Positions 17,645-27,191 of a stretch of DNA of 64,000 nucleotides are shown here, piece after piece. The position numbers and the translations under genes were made by a program. Origin of the DNA: BRHc4a sp049323755 (lineage in GTDB: Bacteria > Bacillota > Desulfotomaculia > Desulfotomaculales > Desulfocucumaceae); assembly GCA_049323755.1 (NCBI GenBank), contig JBMOPE010000013.1, forward strand, positions 1 to 64,000. The letters are read 5' to 3'. The notes under the pieces were generated by a model. The model did not search any database, was not told the origin of the DNA, and saw only the letters and a list, made by a program, of their open reading frames with translations. The stretch's first letter is position 1, and each line of letters starts with the position of its first letter.

Positions 17645-19645
17645 ATGAAATACAATGTCAGCCTTCCCCCTCTTTTAAAATACAAAATGATGGCCTGGAA
17701 GGAAAGTGAACACCAGGCCATCATTGTAGATTTAGAGAGCCCCCGTATTATTAACACCCTAGAAGCCTCTTTTATTAAAGGTTGCAGGACAACTCTGCCT
17801 GAGGCCGTTTACTATCATACAAGAAATGGCCGGTACAGGGTTTTTGGCTTGGTTAACTACGATAACTGCAGCGGTATAATGACATTCTACGGCAAGGACT
17901 GGAGCACCCGGCCCAGGGAATTGAGTAAAGTTATCCCCAAAGGTGCTGGAGCACATTCTTTGGGATACATGCCAAATGAAAAGGCAATTTTGGTATTAAA
18001 TGGCGGTTATTTATATAAAACAGACAGGTATGGAGCCAGGGTAAAAATGACGGCTCCCCTTACCGCCCGCGCAGTTTTTGCAGGTCAAAACATTTATGCA
18101 ATTCAGGGTGAAATAATAAAAGTATACTCAGCCAGAGGCTTTTTTCTAAAAGCAATTTCCCCGGATCTATCATGGGCTGCAACAATAAACAGCGGGGCAC
18201 TTAATTTTGCTGAAGGCACTGTTTTCGTCTGCAACGAAAAAGGCCTGCTGGCAATCATCGAAAAAGACAGCGGCAAGAAGATTACTGAGGGGGCTTTTAC
18301 AGATGGAGGGTTTGCAGGCTTCAGGATCGTGGGCTACAATGGAGAGCTGCTTATAGTAGCCAGCACTGAGGCAAAGAAAATATACTGGCTTGATGGGGAT
18401 TTTAAAGAAATAGCCAGTATTAACGTTTCTTCAATCATTCCGGGCAACTGGCTATTGACTTTCGAAGGCAGGGATATATTGGCATTAAAAACAGACGATG
18501 GTACACTATACACCTTCAACATACAGGATAACTGGGAATATTCAGGTGTGGCTTACACAGCTCTTAGAAAACAGGAAGGAAGCCTGCCGCCAAAGCTTCC
18601 GGGCATTGATAATATCTTTATTTTATATTGTGAGCACCACTGGGATAAGGACAGGGTAAAAGCGGTTCTGGGGTACCTGGACCGCAACCGAAAAGCCACC
18701 GATATAATGTTTGACAGTTTGCTGATGATGGCCCAGGAGTATAACGGCAAATCACTGATGGGTGACAGGCCTGCTGCTGGTTTACCTGAATGGATACATT
18801 ATCTTGATACATTAATGGATGCGGGCGGGAGATACGAACTGGCTGAGCTGGCTTCCGGAGAAATAAAGTCAGAGGCTAACCTGCCGGATTTCAGGCCAAT
18901 GATTTTTATTGGAATACCCTACCCCATGGACAGCTGGGAGCGCTACAAGTGGTTTATAGACCAGTGTGTTCAAAGAGCAGCCAATTTTCATAATGTGGCT
19001 TTAGCAGGCTTTTATTATACGGAGGAGTTTAAACCGGATACCAATTGCAACAAAATAAGCTCATATGTCCACAGCAAAGGCTTAAAATATATATGGTCCC
19101 CAGGTTACCCCGCAAAAAAAAGAATAATAAAAAATAATTCATTATTCGACGGCATTTTTTATCAGACCGGCTACCCCTGGGGTTATAAAAAAACTGCAAA
19201 AGGCAAGGAACATGAACTAGCCCTGGCAATGGCCAATATTATTAAACTGGGTATTTACCCCAACGTGGAGAGCATGAATGACACCCTGTGGTTTACTTTT
19301 ACAAGAGATAAAGTATATACCCTCTGGGACATAATGCTTAATTACGGGGTTAACAATACTACAAAGCTTTACTTTACCGGGACCAGCCAGGTTCCTGAAG
19401 GCTGTTTTTCTGCCAACCCCTTTGAAAGGCAGCTTTATGATTTACACTATAAATTTCTGCGCGGCCTAAGGATGCCGGGAATGGCAAGGCCGTTGTATAA
19501 CAGGGAAAATGACTACAGCTTGCAGCTGCCTAAAGGAATACTGGCAGATAAGATAAGGATTATGCCCCGCTTTACTAAAAATCCTCCGGGTAGAAAGTCC
19601 AGAATTCTGATGCTTAAAACCGTTAACGTCAACACCTCTTTCTAA
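17645..19645 (+). CDS. DUF4855 family protein with N-terminal beta-propeller-like region
   Basis: This 666-residue protein has no signal peptide. Residues 1-320 show repeated short beta-strand motifs (such as AHSLGYMPNEKAILVLNGG and EGTVFVCNEKGLLAIIEKDS) suggesting a propeller. Residues 325-640 match the DUF4855 pattern (PGIDNIFILYCEHHWDKDRV, AGFYYTEEF, YIWSPGYPA, IFYQTGYPWGY), a family thought to be glycosidase-like and common in Firmicutes. The start is uncertain: no good ribosome site precedes the ATG at 17,645, and further ATGs follow at 17,687 and 17,690. It stands alone, convergent with the ABC operon. Confidence 0.72.
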   Translation: MKYNVSLPPLLKYKMMAWKESEHQAIIVDLESPRIINTLEASFIKGCRTTLPEAVYYHTRNGRYRVFGLVNYDNCSGIMTFYGKDWSTRPRELSKVIPKGAGAHSLGYMPNEKAILVLNGGYLYKTDRYGARVKMTAPLTARAVFAGQNIYAIQGEIIKVYSARGFFLKAISPDLSWAATINSGALNFAEGTVFVCNEKGLLAIIEKDSGKKITEGAFTDGGFAGFRIVGYNGELLIVASTEAKKIYWLDGDFKEIASINVSSIIPGNWLLTFEGRDILALKTDDGTLYTFNIQDNWEYSGVAYTALRKQEGSLPPKLPGIDNIFILYCEHHWDKDRVKAVLGYLDRNRKATDIMFDSLLMMAQEYNGKSLMGDRPAAGLPEWIHYLDTLMDAGGRYELAELASGEIKSEANLPDFRPMIFIGIPYPMDSWERYKWFIDQCVQRAANFHNVALAGFYYTEEFKPDTNCNKISSYVHSKGLKYIWSPGYPAKKRIIKNNSLFDGIFYQTGYPWGYKKTAKGKEHELALAMANIIKLGIYPNVESMNDTLWFTFTRDKVYTLWDIMLNYGVNNTTKLYFTGTSQVPEGCFSANPFERQLYDLHYKFLRGLRMPGMARPLYNRENDYSLQLPKGILADKIRIMPRFTKNPPGRKSRILMLKTVNVNTSF

Positions 19646-19690
19646 AATACATTACCCACTTCCATTTTTAAAAGATTTACACATCATCAT

Positions 19691-19716
19691 AAAAATATCC
19701 CGGCATGAGCCGGGAT
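19691..19716 (-). terminator. Intrinsic terminator of the ABC operon
   Basis: ATCCCGGC and GCCGGGAT form a perfect 8-bp stem with a 4-nt loop (19,697-19,716). On the minus strand it is followed by ATTTTTA. It lies between the convergent DUF4855 gene and the permease gene. Confidence 0.75.
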
Positions 19717-19757
19717 AGCTTTGGCAAATAGAGCCAGCTTTATATGCATTATTCTCT

Positions 19758-20519
19758 TTATAGGAACTCCCAGGGGCAGGTCTTTTTTTCCAGCCACTCC
19801 AAAAACATGTACAGGGCAAATCCCATTATGCCCATGGCTATTATAGCTGCAAACATTACATCCCACTCCAGTCTCGCCCAGGCCTCCATAAGGTGGTAGC
19901 CGATACCCCCTATGCCTCCACGGTTGGCTATGGTTTCGGAGAAAAACAGAACAGCTATGGCTGTTCCAAGGCTAATCCTGAGGGCGGTAAGTATTTTGGG
20001 CAGGCAGGACGGGAAGATTACATGCCGATATATCTGAAGTTCACCGGCGCCCAGGGAAAGCACCGAATCAACCATACTCCTGTTGACCTGGCGGGAGGCG
20101 TCCCTGGTTGTGACAAGTATCTGAAAGAAAACTATCACCGAAATCAGGAAAATCTTTGACAGCTCCCCCAGTCCCAGAAGGGTTATTACCAGGGGAAGGA
20201 AAATAATTTTAGGCACCGGGTATGTCAGGTAAACCAGAGGTGCGGCATAGCGGTCTAGACTCTGCACCCGGCCCAGGACCATCCCCAGGACAACAGCCGG
20301 AACCAGCGCCACCACCAAGCTTATAACCACCCTGGCGGTACTCACCAGCAGGTGGGCCCAGAGGTCCTTTCTCATTTCACTGGCAAAGGCCAGAAAAGAT
20401 TCGTAGGGCCCCGGAAAATAAGGCTTATTCAACAAAAGAGACATGGCTTCCCAAAGGGCCAGCAAAAAAATTATCGCTGCAAAATAATCAGACGGAAAAT
20501 GCTTTAACCTGCCCCCCAT
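19758..20519 (-). CDS. ABC transporter permease (nitrate/sulfonate/taurine type)
   Basis: This 253-residue inner-membrane permease is of the SsuC/TauC/NrtB class. It has about six hydrophobic segments and the cytoplasmic EAA-type loop (VDSVLSLGAGELQIYRHVIFP region, residues 150-175) that contacts the ATPase. It is the last gene of a three-gene operon and starts 2 bases after the ATPase stop codon. The substrate cannot be read from sequence. Family members move sulfonates, nitrate, thiamine precursors or other small molecules. Confidence 0.9.
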   Translation of the reverse strand: MGGRLKHFPSDYFAAIIFLLALWEAMSLLLNKPYFPGPYESFLAFASEMRKDLWAHLLVSTARVVISLVVALVPAVVLGMVLGRVQSLDRYAAPLVYLTYPVPKIIFLPLVITLLGLGELSKIFLISVIVFFQILVTTRDASRQVNRSMVDSVLSLGAGELQIYRHVIFPSCLPKILTALRISLGTAIAVLFFSETIANRGGIGGIGYHLMEAWARLEWDVMFAAIIAMGIMGFALYMFLEWLEKKTCPWEFL

Positions 20520-20521
20520 AC

Positions 20522-21268
20522 CTAAAATCCCCTTTCGATAATACCCCGCACCAAAGAGCAGCGGTCATAGAATTGGGGGCTGTTACGGTAACCGGCATCG
20601 CCCATAGCACTGTTTTCAACTATTTGCAGTATTCTACCGGGCCCCGCAGAGAAAATAAGAATTTTCCGGCCCAGAAAAACGGCTTCCTCTATGCTGTGAG
20701 TAACCAATACTATGGTGGAGTTCTTTTTTCTCCAGAAATCCAGAAGAGTATTTTGAAGACCTTCTCTTGTAAGGGCATCCAGCGAAGAAAAGGGCTCGTC
20801 CATTAAAAAAAGGTCAGGCTTTAAGGTCAGCGACCTGGCTATGGCCACCCGCTGGCGCTGCCCACCGCTTAACTGGGCCGGATAGTGATTCCGGAACTCC
20901 CATATACCCAAATCCCTCAAAGCTTCTTCGGCGGCCATCAGCATTTCCTTTTTGGAATAACCTCTTATTTCCAGTCCCAGGGATGTGTTCTGCAGCGCCG
21001 TTTTCCAGGGTAAAAGTCCGTAGTCCTGCAGTATAAGCGCTGTTTCCTTTCTCTTGGGCCGCACCGGCTCTCCGTTTATTTCCACTTCTCCGTCGCTGTG
21101 CCTCATAAGACCGGCCAGTATATACAGCAAAGTGCTCTTACCACAGCCCGAAGGGCCTATTATGGCACAGGTCTGCCCCCTTTCCAGGGTAAAGCTAACA
21201 TCTCCAAGGGCAAGAATCTGCGAGTTTTTGTTAACATAGGCCGCTTTTAGCCCGCTGACCTTTATCAT
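20522..21268 (-). CDS. ABC transporter ATP-binding protein (SsuB/TauB type)
   Basis: This 248-residue ATPase has Walker A GPSGCGKST (38-46), Q-loop LILQDYGLLPWK, signature LSGGQRQRVAIARSL, Walker B LFLMDEPFSSLD and H-loop VTHSIEEAV. The LPWK after the Q-loop is typical of the nitrate/sulfonate/taurine group. Its ATG overlaps the stop of the binding-protein gene (ATGA), and it is followed directly by the permease. Two copies should power one transporter. Confidence 0.94.
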   Translation of the reverse strand: MIKVSGLKAAYVNKNSQILALGDVSFTLERGQTCAIIGPSGCGKSTLLYILAGLMRHSDGEVEINGEPVRPKRKETALILQDYGLLPWKTALQNTSLGLEIRGYSKKEMLMAAEEALRDLGIWEFRNHYPAQLSGGQRQRVAIARSLTLKPDLFLMDEPFSSLDALTREGLQNTLLDFWRKKNSTIVLVTHSIEEAVFLGRKILIFSAGPGRILQIVENSAMGDAGYRNSPQFYDRCSLVRGIIERGF

Positions 21269-22221
21269 TGTTTGGCTTGCGGCGGAAGGAGGTCTAACCT
21301 GGTAAGATCCTCATAGCTTAATTGTTTCTTTAGAAGCCCCTTTTCCATCATCCACCCCACAACACTCTCCACATGTTTTCTGTCTGGCGGCTGCGGAGAG
21401 GGATAGTGATCCATTTTGAACACATCCAGGGCCTCCTGGGGAACTCTTGCCTTCTCCACCAGCAAAGAGCTGTATGCTCCCGGGTTTCCGTTGATTTCCC
21501 CCGCAGCCCTGCCATAAGCCTTCAGGAACTTGGTTATAGCTCCGGGCTTTTTGGCGAGAAAATCATCGCGGAAGTAAATGACTGTCTGGGACAGGTTAGA
21601 CCCTGTATCATCAATCACCAACCTTGCTCCCTTTTTTTGGGCCATTGCCGCCAAAGGGTCAGGAAGGCAGGCGGCCTTTATTTTATCCTCCAGGAGAAGG
21701 TTAAAGCGCACCGGTATTTTAGGTATGGCCTCCTTTTTAATCTCACCGGACTTAAGGCCGCTTTCAATCAAAAGATTATCGGTAACATACTCAATGATGG
21801 AGTTTGTTGAAACTGCCACCGGGACGTTCTTTAAATCACCCGGGGATGTTATCCCCGACCCGGGAGAGGCTAAAATGGCGAACCTTCCCTCTTTTCCGGT
21901 CTCACCAAGGCCCAGGGACACCATTTTTACGGGAGTTCCGCTGTTATTGAGAGCTGCCACGGCCAATACGTCCCCCAATGTACCGTCAATGGCACCGGCC
22001 TGAATGGCACTGTCCCTTTCCATGGCGCTGTCGAAATTGACCAGTTCCACATTAATCCCCTCGGACTTGAAAAAGCCCTTTTCCGCCGCCGCATAAAATG
22101 GCAGAGAGTCCACTATGGGGAGAAGTCCTATCCTAATCTTTTCTTCCTCTTTACCGGAGCAGCCTGTAACCATTACCATGATTGCGAGAATCATTAAACA
22201 AATAGATTTTCTGCAGCGCAA
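21265..22221 (-). CDS. ABC transporter substrate-binding lipoprotein (NMT1/SsuA-like)
   Basis: This 318-residue lipoprotein has a signal peptide ending in the lipobox VTGC (cysteine about residue 21), then an NMT1/SsuA-type fold (IRIGLLPIVDSLPFYAAAEKG; AGAIDGTLGDVLA). It would capture the ligand outside the membrane for the permease and ATPase encoded just downstream. The start is TTG at 22,221 with GGGGG 7 bases upstream. A PAS histidine kinase gene is divergent 207 bases away and may sense a related signal, though no response regulator gene is adjacent. Confidence 0.88.
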   Translation of the reverse strand: MRCRKSICLMILAIMVMVTGCSGKEEEKIRIGLLPIVDSLPFYAAAEKGFFKSEGINVELVNFDSAMERDSAIQAGAIDGTLGDVLAVAALNNSGTPVKMVSLGLGETGKEGRFAILASPGSGITSPGDLKNVPVAVSTNSIIEYVTDNLLIESGLKSGEIKKEAIPKIPVRFNLLLEDKIKAACLPDPLAAMAQKKGARLVIDDTGSNLSQTVIYFRDDFLAKKPGAITKFLKAYGRAAGEINGNPGAYSSLLVEKARVPQEALDVFKMDHYPSPQPPDRKHVESVVGWMMEKGLLKKQLSYEDLTRLDLLPPQAKQ

Positions 22222-22428
22222 ATAAATACCCCCTTTGCAATAAAAACAAATTCAATCTGTTTTTCTGTATTCCTGCTGTTTTTGGTAATAAAAAAATAAG
22301 ATGTTTGACAGATTAATTTAAATATTAATGATTTTTCGACATTATTTATCAGGTTTCCCGAAGGAATAACTGAACAATGTTCGTAATTATCAAATATTTC
22401 CCTTTAATGATTTTAGGGAGGATATAAA

Positions 22429-24348
22429 ATGAGCTATTCAGTTAAAACAAAAGATGAATTAATACGTAATATATCGTTTTTACGGCGTAAGGTTAGAGTA
22501 TTAAGGGAAGAAAAGCGGAAACTACAGGAAAGAGAAAAGCAATTAACAGACATTATCAGGCAATCACTTACCGGAATAGCTTTCAACGCCAGTCCAAACC
22601 CTATGTTCATCAGCTCTATAGACGAAGGAAGAATGATTGAAATAAACGAAAGATTTATAGAGCTCAGTGGCTATAAAAGAGAAGAGATTATAGGAAAAAC
22701 ATCATATGAGCTTAATTTGTGGTTTGAGGCAGGGCAAAGGGAAAAGTGTCTATTGTTACTTAGGGAGCAGGGATCGTTACGAAATTTTGAAATATCGGTT
22801 CGTTTAAAGTCCAGCCACAAAAGGGTTGGCTTATTATCTGCGGTTACGGTCACAGTCGGCGGCCAGCACTGTATGATTGGCATATTTAATGACATTACTA
22901 AGCGAAAAAGGGCAGAAAAACTATTGCAGGAGAGCAATGAAAGATACAGGCTCCTTTTCGAAAATACCCCGGCAGGCATTTACGAGATAGACTTTGTCAA
23001 TCTTAAATTTGAAAATGTAAACGAGTTAATGTGTGAGTATACAGGCTTTTCAAAAGAAGAGCTTCTTTCTATAAGCCCCCTAGACATTCTGTCCGAGGAA
23101 AGCAAAAAGCACTTCTGCGAAAGAATAACAGGCGGGTTTTTAGGTAAAAGGGCTCCCAAAATAACGGAATTTAAGATTAAACGAAAAGATGGCACTGAAT
23201 TTTGGGCTATTATCAATGCCAGATATAAATATGATAGTGGGGTGCCGGTAGGGGCTACTGTTGTTGCCCATGACATTACCGAGCGAAAAGCTATAGAGGA
23301 AACGCTGAAGAAAAATGAGCGTTTCCTGGCCAATATTTTCGAAAGTATTCAGGACCGTCTTTCGATTATAGATACTAAATTCAATATTGTCCGGGTAAAC
23401 AAGAAGGTTGAGCAAATTTTCACTGACTTTATTCCTTTAATCGGCAAAAAATGTTACTCGGTTTATTACGGGAGAAAGGAAGTATGCGATGGATGTCCCA
23501 GCCTGCATACCTTCAGGACGGGGAAAGCGGCGAATGCGGTTATCCCAATCCATGACTCAGGCGGAAATGTTATTCGTTGGCTGGAGCACTATAGTTACCC
23601 GCTCGTCGATGAAAAAACTTCTAATTTACAGGGAGTTATTGTATACGCCCGCAATATTACCGAAAAGATCAAAACGGAAAAGGAAATTATCCGCCTGGAC
23701 AGATTAAACCTGGTTGGCGAAATGGCTGCCAGCATCGGCCACGAAATAAGGAACCCTATGACCGCCGTTCGAGGCCTTCTTGAGATAATTAAAAGCAAGG
23801 CAGAGTGCTCAGTTTACAGGGAACATTTTTCTGTTATGATTGATGAGCTCGACAGGGCCAATTCAATAATCAATGAGTTTTTATCCCTTGCCAAAAATAA
23901 GCCTGTTGAGCTTAAAAATCTAAACCTCAACTCAATAATAAGATCGATATCTCCCTTAATTACAGCCAACGCAATTAATTCAAAAATTGATATAGAATAC
24001 CGAATAGGGGATATTCATGATTTACTTTTAAACGAAAAAGACATACGTCAGCTCATACACAACCTGGTCCGTAACGGTATTGACGCTATGTCACCCGGTG
24101 GAAAGCTTGTAATCGGAACTAACACGGAGGGGGACAGGGTAGTTTTGATGGTAAAAGATCAAGGTGCCGGAATAAATAATGAATTAATTGACAATATAGG
24201 CACTCCCTTCTTCACGACGAAGGAAAACGGGACTGGTTTAGGGCTGGCGGTCTGTTACGGCATCGCGAACAGGCACAATGCTTCAATTAATTTTGTAACT
24301 GGTCCTGAGGGAACAACTTTTTATGTAAAGTTTGAAAAGGCAGAATAA
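22429..24348 (+). CDS. Soluble triple-PAS sensor histidine kinase
   Basis: This 639-residue kinase has a short coiled coil (20-45), three PAS domains (about 45-160, 170-290, 295-415), a HisKA domain with phospho-acceptor H438 (IGHEIRNPM) and a HATPase domain (NLVRNGIDAM; DQGAGI; FFTTKENGTGLGL). There are no membrane segments, so it senses a cytoplasmic signal. PAS3 carries C342 and a C353-x2-C356 pair (CYSVYYGRKEVCDGC), a pattern seen in PAS domains that may bind metal, haem or react to redox. The closing KinA/KinB-like arrangement is also compatible with a Spo0A-phosphorelay kinase, since no cognate regulator is adjacent. The ribosome site is GGGAGG. Confidence 0.92.
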   Translation: MSYSVKTKDELIRNISFLRRKVRVLREEKRKLQEREKQLTDIIRQSLTGIAFNASPNPMFISSIDEGRMIEINERFIELSGYKREEIIGKTSYELNLWFEAGQREKCLLLLREQGSLRNFEISVRLKSSHKRVGLLSAVTVTVGGQHCMIGIFNDITKRKRAEKLLQESNERYRLLFENTPAGIYEIDFVNLKFENVNELMCEYTGFSKEELLSISPLDILSEESKKHFCERITGGFLGKRAPKITEFKIKRKDGTEFWAIINARYKYDSGVPVGATVVAHDITERKAIEETLKKNERFLANIFESIQDRLSIIDTKFNIVRVNKKVEQIFTDFIPLIGKKCYSVYYGRKEVCDGCPSLHTFRTGKAANAVIPIHDSGGNVIRWLEHYSYPLVDEKTSNLQGVIVYARNITEKIKTEKEIIRLDRLNLVGEMAASIGHEIRNPMTAVRGLLEIIKSKAECSVYREHFSVMIDELDRANSIINEFLSLAKNKPVELKNLNLNSIIRSISPLITANAINSKIDIEYRIGDIHDLLLNEKDIRQLIHNLVRNGIDAMSPGGKLVIGTNTEGDRVVLMVKDQGAGINNELIDNIGTPFFTTKENGTGLGLAVCYGIANRHNASINFVTGPEGTTFYVKFEKAE

Positions 24349-24377
24349 GTTGTTCAATTAGTACCGGAGACAATGTT

Positions 24378-24554
24378 TTATTGAAGCCAGGTTTTAAAGA
24401 TTATAAACTCATCGTTATTGCATTCCAGGCATTTTCTCTGAATACCCTCTCCGTACTTGACATGGTCTTCTATACAGTCCAACAGCTTATGCCCGCTCTT
24501 TTCAAGAACCATATCCGACCCGCAGTTGCCACAAAGCAGTCTAAAACCGATCAA
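24378..24554 (-). CDS. 58-residue zinc-ribbon protein coupled to FAD oxidoreductase
   Basis: This short gene starts at TTG 24,554, overlapping the oxidoreductase stop (TTGA), with AGGAGGCGG 6 bases upstream. The product has LLCGNCGSDM near the N-terminus and RKCLECNNDE near residue 43, two CxxC knuckles forming a zinc ribbon or rubredoxin-like metal site. The perfect ribosome site and the 4-bp overlap strongly support translation. It may be an electron-transfer or structural partner of the flavoprotein, which is inference. Confidence 0.72.
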   Translation of the reverse strand: MIGFRLLCGNCGSDMVLEKSGHKLLDCIEDHVKYGEGIQRKCLECNNDEFIIFKTWLQ

Positions 24555-25642
24555 GAATTACCGCCTCCTGCCTTTTGATTAGAAATAAGCGGTTTCAGGC
24601 CAAAGGAAAGTATTTTAATGATATCAATATTTGTCTTATATACTAAACTTCTAAAGCCAGGAGTTTTCATAGCTGTTAATAATCTGTCAAAATCTTTATT
24701 TGTGGCGGCATTTAGTAATTTCCTCAGAACAAGCAAATCATTGCTCTTTTTTCTCAAACCCTTAAGTAGGGGATTTATATCTATACCCTTTACTATACTT
24801 TTTGCAGCCATAACCCCGGAAAATATGGCATTGAACTGGCCAAAACCCAAAAAGGGCTCGACACCGCCTCCCGCAGTCCCTACAAAAAATACTTTTCCCA
24901 CTTTATTTGTAGATACAGTGCCGGCATGGTGTGGAAGTTCCCAGGTTTCCAGAAGGTCATATTTTTTTAGAATTTCGCGCGACTCAAGAAAGCGGTGCCA
25001 GTAGGCATTTAATTCTTCATGCCGGATATTCTGAACGACATGGGCAATTACTCCTTTGTTTTTACTGTAGGGTGCTGAGTAAATATATACGCCATGAGTA
25101 AGTTCATTATCCAGCCACATCTTCAAGGTGTCCTCTTCGAAATCCCCCGCGAAAATGCCTCCCTTTACCCAGGTCCGCATTACTTCCTGCCATATACCGT
25201 ATCTCTTTGGGGCTGTCCAATGACCGTCTGCAACTACTATATAATCAAAATTTTTTTGTATATCTTCCGGCTGGACAAAACAATTAAAGTGCACCTGGCT
25301 CTTGACAGAATGATGGAGCTGGTTCTTAACGGAGTTTTCTTCCTTTCCCCGAATCAAAAAATAGCCCAGTTGCCCGGTAACGGCTACCTCATTATTGGGA
25401 GAGTAGTGGATAACTTTTTTGAATTTGTTTAATGGTTTTAATTTGATTCCCAGCTTATGGTCAAGGAATTTGATGGGATCTTCCGCTGGTCTTACGATTA
25501 AGTCTAACATCGCCGAAACATGAGGGTGGTATTCACCAATAAAATCGTTCCGCTCAAATATTGTAGGATGGATACCATTCCGCTCCAGCTCAATTGCACA
25601 GGACAAACCCGCTGTGCCCGCACCGATAATGGCTACTTTCAT
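24551..25642 (-). CDS. FAD-dependent oxidoreductase (geranylgeranyl reductase-like)
   Basis: This 363-residue flavoprotein has an N-terminal dinucleotide-binding motif (VAIIGAGTAGLSCAIELE) and a later FFVGTAGGGVEPFLGFGQF stretch where FAD-binding monooxygenase/geranylgeranyl-reductase proteins bind the flavin. The substrate is not recognisable. The ATG at 25,642 is chosen because GAGGTG stands 4-5 bases before it; the open frame begins 4 codons earlier. It is translationally coupled to a 58-residue zinc ribbon protein. Confidence 0.8.
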   Translation of the reverse strand: MKVAIIGAGTAGLSCAIELERNGIHPTIFERNDFIGEYHPHVSAMLDLIVRPAEDPIKFLDHKLGIKLKPLNKFKKVIHYSPNNEVAVTGQLGYFLIRGKEENSVKNQLHHSVKSQVHFNCFVQPEDIQKNFDYIVVADGHWTAPKRYGIWQEVMRTWVKGGIFAGDFEEDTLKMWLDNELTHGVYIYSAPYSKNKGVIAHVVQNIRHEELNAYWHRFLESREILKKYDLLETWELPHHAGTVSTNKVGKVFFVGTAGGGVEPFLGFGQFNAIFSGVMAAKSIVKGIDINPLLKGLRKKSNDLLVLRKLLNAATNKDFDRLLTAMKTPGFRSLVYKTNIDIIKILSFGLKPLISNQKAGGGNS

Positions 25643-25792
25643 AACACACCTCATAAAGGTATATGATTAAAATAGTATGACCAATTATGGCGATTACATG
25701 AAACCCGGTAAGCACATTATTGTAATACAATAGTTTATAATGTCATACACATTGGAATAATAAATGTTATAAAATAACAATGGAGGAACTAT

Positions 25793-26284
25793 ATGAGCAC
25801 AGAGAAAAACCTGAAAGATGCTTTTGCCGGTGAGTCCCAGGCAAACCGCAAATATTTGGCCTTTGCCCAAAAAGCCGAGGAAGAGGGCTACCCTGCAGTG
25901 GCCAAATTATTCAGAGCCGCATCTGAAGCCGAGGCAATTCACGCCTATTCCGAATTAAGAGCCCTGGGCGCCATTAAATCCACCGCCGAGAATTTGCAGG
26001 CCGCCATTGAGGGTGAAACATACGAGTTCACCAATATGTACCCGGGATTTATCAAGGAAGCCGAAGAAGAAGGGGCAACTCAGGCAAAAAGAGCTTTTTC
26101 ACTGGCCAGTGATGCCGAGAAGGTCCACGCCGATTTATACAAAAAAGCCCTGGAATTACTGGAGAGCAAACCCGATACTGAATATTACCTGTGTACGGTG
26201 TGTGGTTATATTCATGAGAATGAGGCCCCTGATAAATGTCCTGTTTGTGGCGCCGGATCAAAGGCGTTTAAAAATGTAGGATAA
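25793..26284 (+). CDS. Rubrerythrin
   Basis: This 163-residue protein has an N-terminal ferritin-like diiron four-helix bundle (FAGESQANRKYLAFA; EAEAIHA; EAEEEGATQAKRAF; AEKVHADLY) and a C-terminal rubredoxin-type iron site made of two CxxC pairs (LCTVCGYIH and CPVCGAG). It reduces hydrogen peroxide in the cytoplasm of anaerobes. The ribosome site GGAGG is 7 bases upstream. The gene is monocistronic, closed by a GC-rich hairpin. Confidence 0.96.
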   Translation: MSTEKNLKDAFAGESQANRKYLAFAQKAEEEGYPAVAKLFRAASEAEAIHAYSELRALGAIKSTAENLQAAIEGETYEFTNMYPGFIKEAEEEGATQAKRAFSLASDAEKVHADLYKKALELLESKPDTEYYLCTVCGYIHENEAPDKCPVCGAGSKAFKNVG

Positions 26285-26299
26285 AGCAGCACTGGAAGT

Positions 26300-26334
26300 G
26301 GAGAGCCGTATCACCGGCTCTCCATCTTTAATTT
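26300..26334 (+). terminator. Terminator after rubrerythrin
   Basis: GGAGAGCCG (26,300-26,308) and CGGCTCTCC (26,315-26,323) form a perfect 9-bp stem with a 6-nt loop, followed by a weak T-rich tail (ATCTTTAATTT). Confidence 0.65.
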
Positions 26335-26391
26335 ATGGCTACTATTAAAATATGTTGAATTACAGCGTTTTTTATGGGAACCTCAAAAGTA

Positions 26392-27039
26392 CTAATCATG
26401 TAAAATAGCAATAGCCCGAACAGGCGCTCCGTCAGAGTGTTCATATTTTATTGGAAGAGCACAGAATGTAAATAATTCATTTCCTATTTCCCCTAAACAA
26501 GTCAGATTCTCAATAATAACTATATCAGTTTCAGCAAAAATTTTACGGTGGATCGTCAAGTTTTCATCTGAAACAGGGTCAATGCCTATCACATCTAACC
26601 CAACACCCTTTTTTTTACTATGGATCAAATATTCAGCAACTTCTTCTGTAATATATGGATATTCACCAAAATAAGAACTTGTCCCCCACCGGTTATCCCA
26701 ACCGGTGTGAAACAAAATAAATTCTGCCTGATCAGCTTTTTCTTTTACACATTCAATATACCTAATAGTAATTCTTTGACCTTCTTGTAAATCACTACAA
26801 TCAACAACCAATCCTTTTCCTATAAATTGTTCTACTGCAAATGAATCCAAAGTAGCTCTTTGGGCAAATAAATGTGCAGGTGAATCCATATGGGTCCCTG
26901 TATGGGAAAACATTGTCAATAAAGTTTCTTTGAAACCGTTTTTCTCATATGTATTTGCAACTTCTAACCTGGGCCTCTCTGTTCCTGGATAAACTGGCAT
27001 ATTTTCTGAAATAGTATGTGTTAAATCAATTACTTTCAA
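26392..27039 (-). CDS. Cyclase-family metal hydrolase (kynurenine formamidase-like)
   Basis: This 215-residue protein is of the cyclase family (PF04199), which hydrolyses amides such as N-formylkynurenine or cyclic ureides. The metal motif HTGTHMDSPAH lies near residues 48-58, preceded by DLTHTISENMPVYPG at the N-terminus. IGIDPVSDEN is the usual later motif. The TTG at 27,039 is the likely start, 5 bases after GGGGGAG; the frame is open 12 codons further up without a ribosome site. The substrate is unknown. It is transcribed in the same direction as, and downstream of, the MocR regulator. Confidence 0.85.
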   Translation of the reverse strand: MKVIDLTHTISENMPVYPGTERPRLEVANTYEKNGFKETLLTMFSHTGTHMDSPAHLFAQRATLDSFAVEQFIGKGLVVDCSDLQEGQRITIRYIECVKEKADQAEFILFHTGWDNRWGTSSYFGEYPYITEEVAEYLIHSKKKGVGLDVIGIDPVSDENLTIHRKIFAETDIVIIENLTCLGEIGNELFTFCALPIKYEHSDGAPVRAIAILHD

Positions 27040-27191
27040 AACAACTCCCCCACTTGCTTTGTAACTATAATACAAATAATCTTTAGCTCATAGTATTCTC
27101 TATTGCACACTTATTTCATTACATATTTTGTTTCTCTTGTTCCTGCTTAGCCTTTGCATGCTGGTTACTCCGGATGTTCTCAAGGCCTCTT

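Noticed and set aside
24381..24578. 65-residue plus-strand ORF
   Set aside because: It is the antisense of the zinc-ribbon gene, which has two CxxC pairs, a strong ribosome site and a coupled start.
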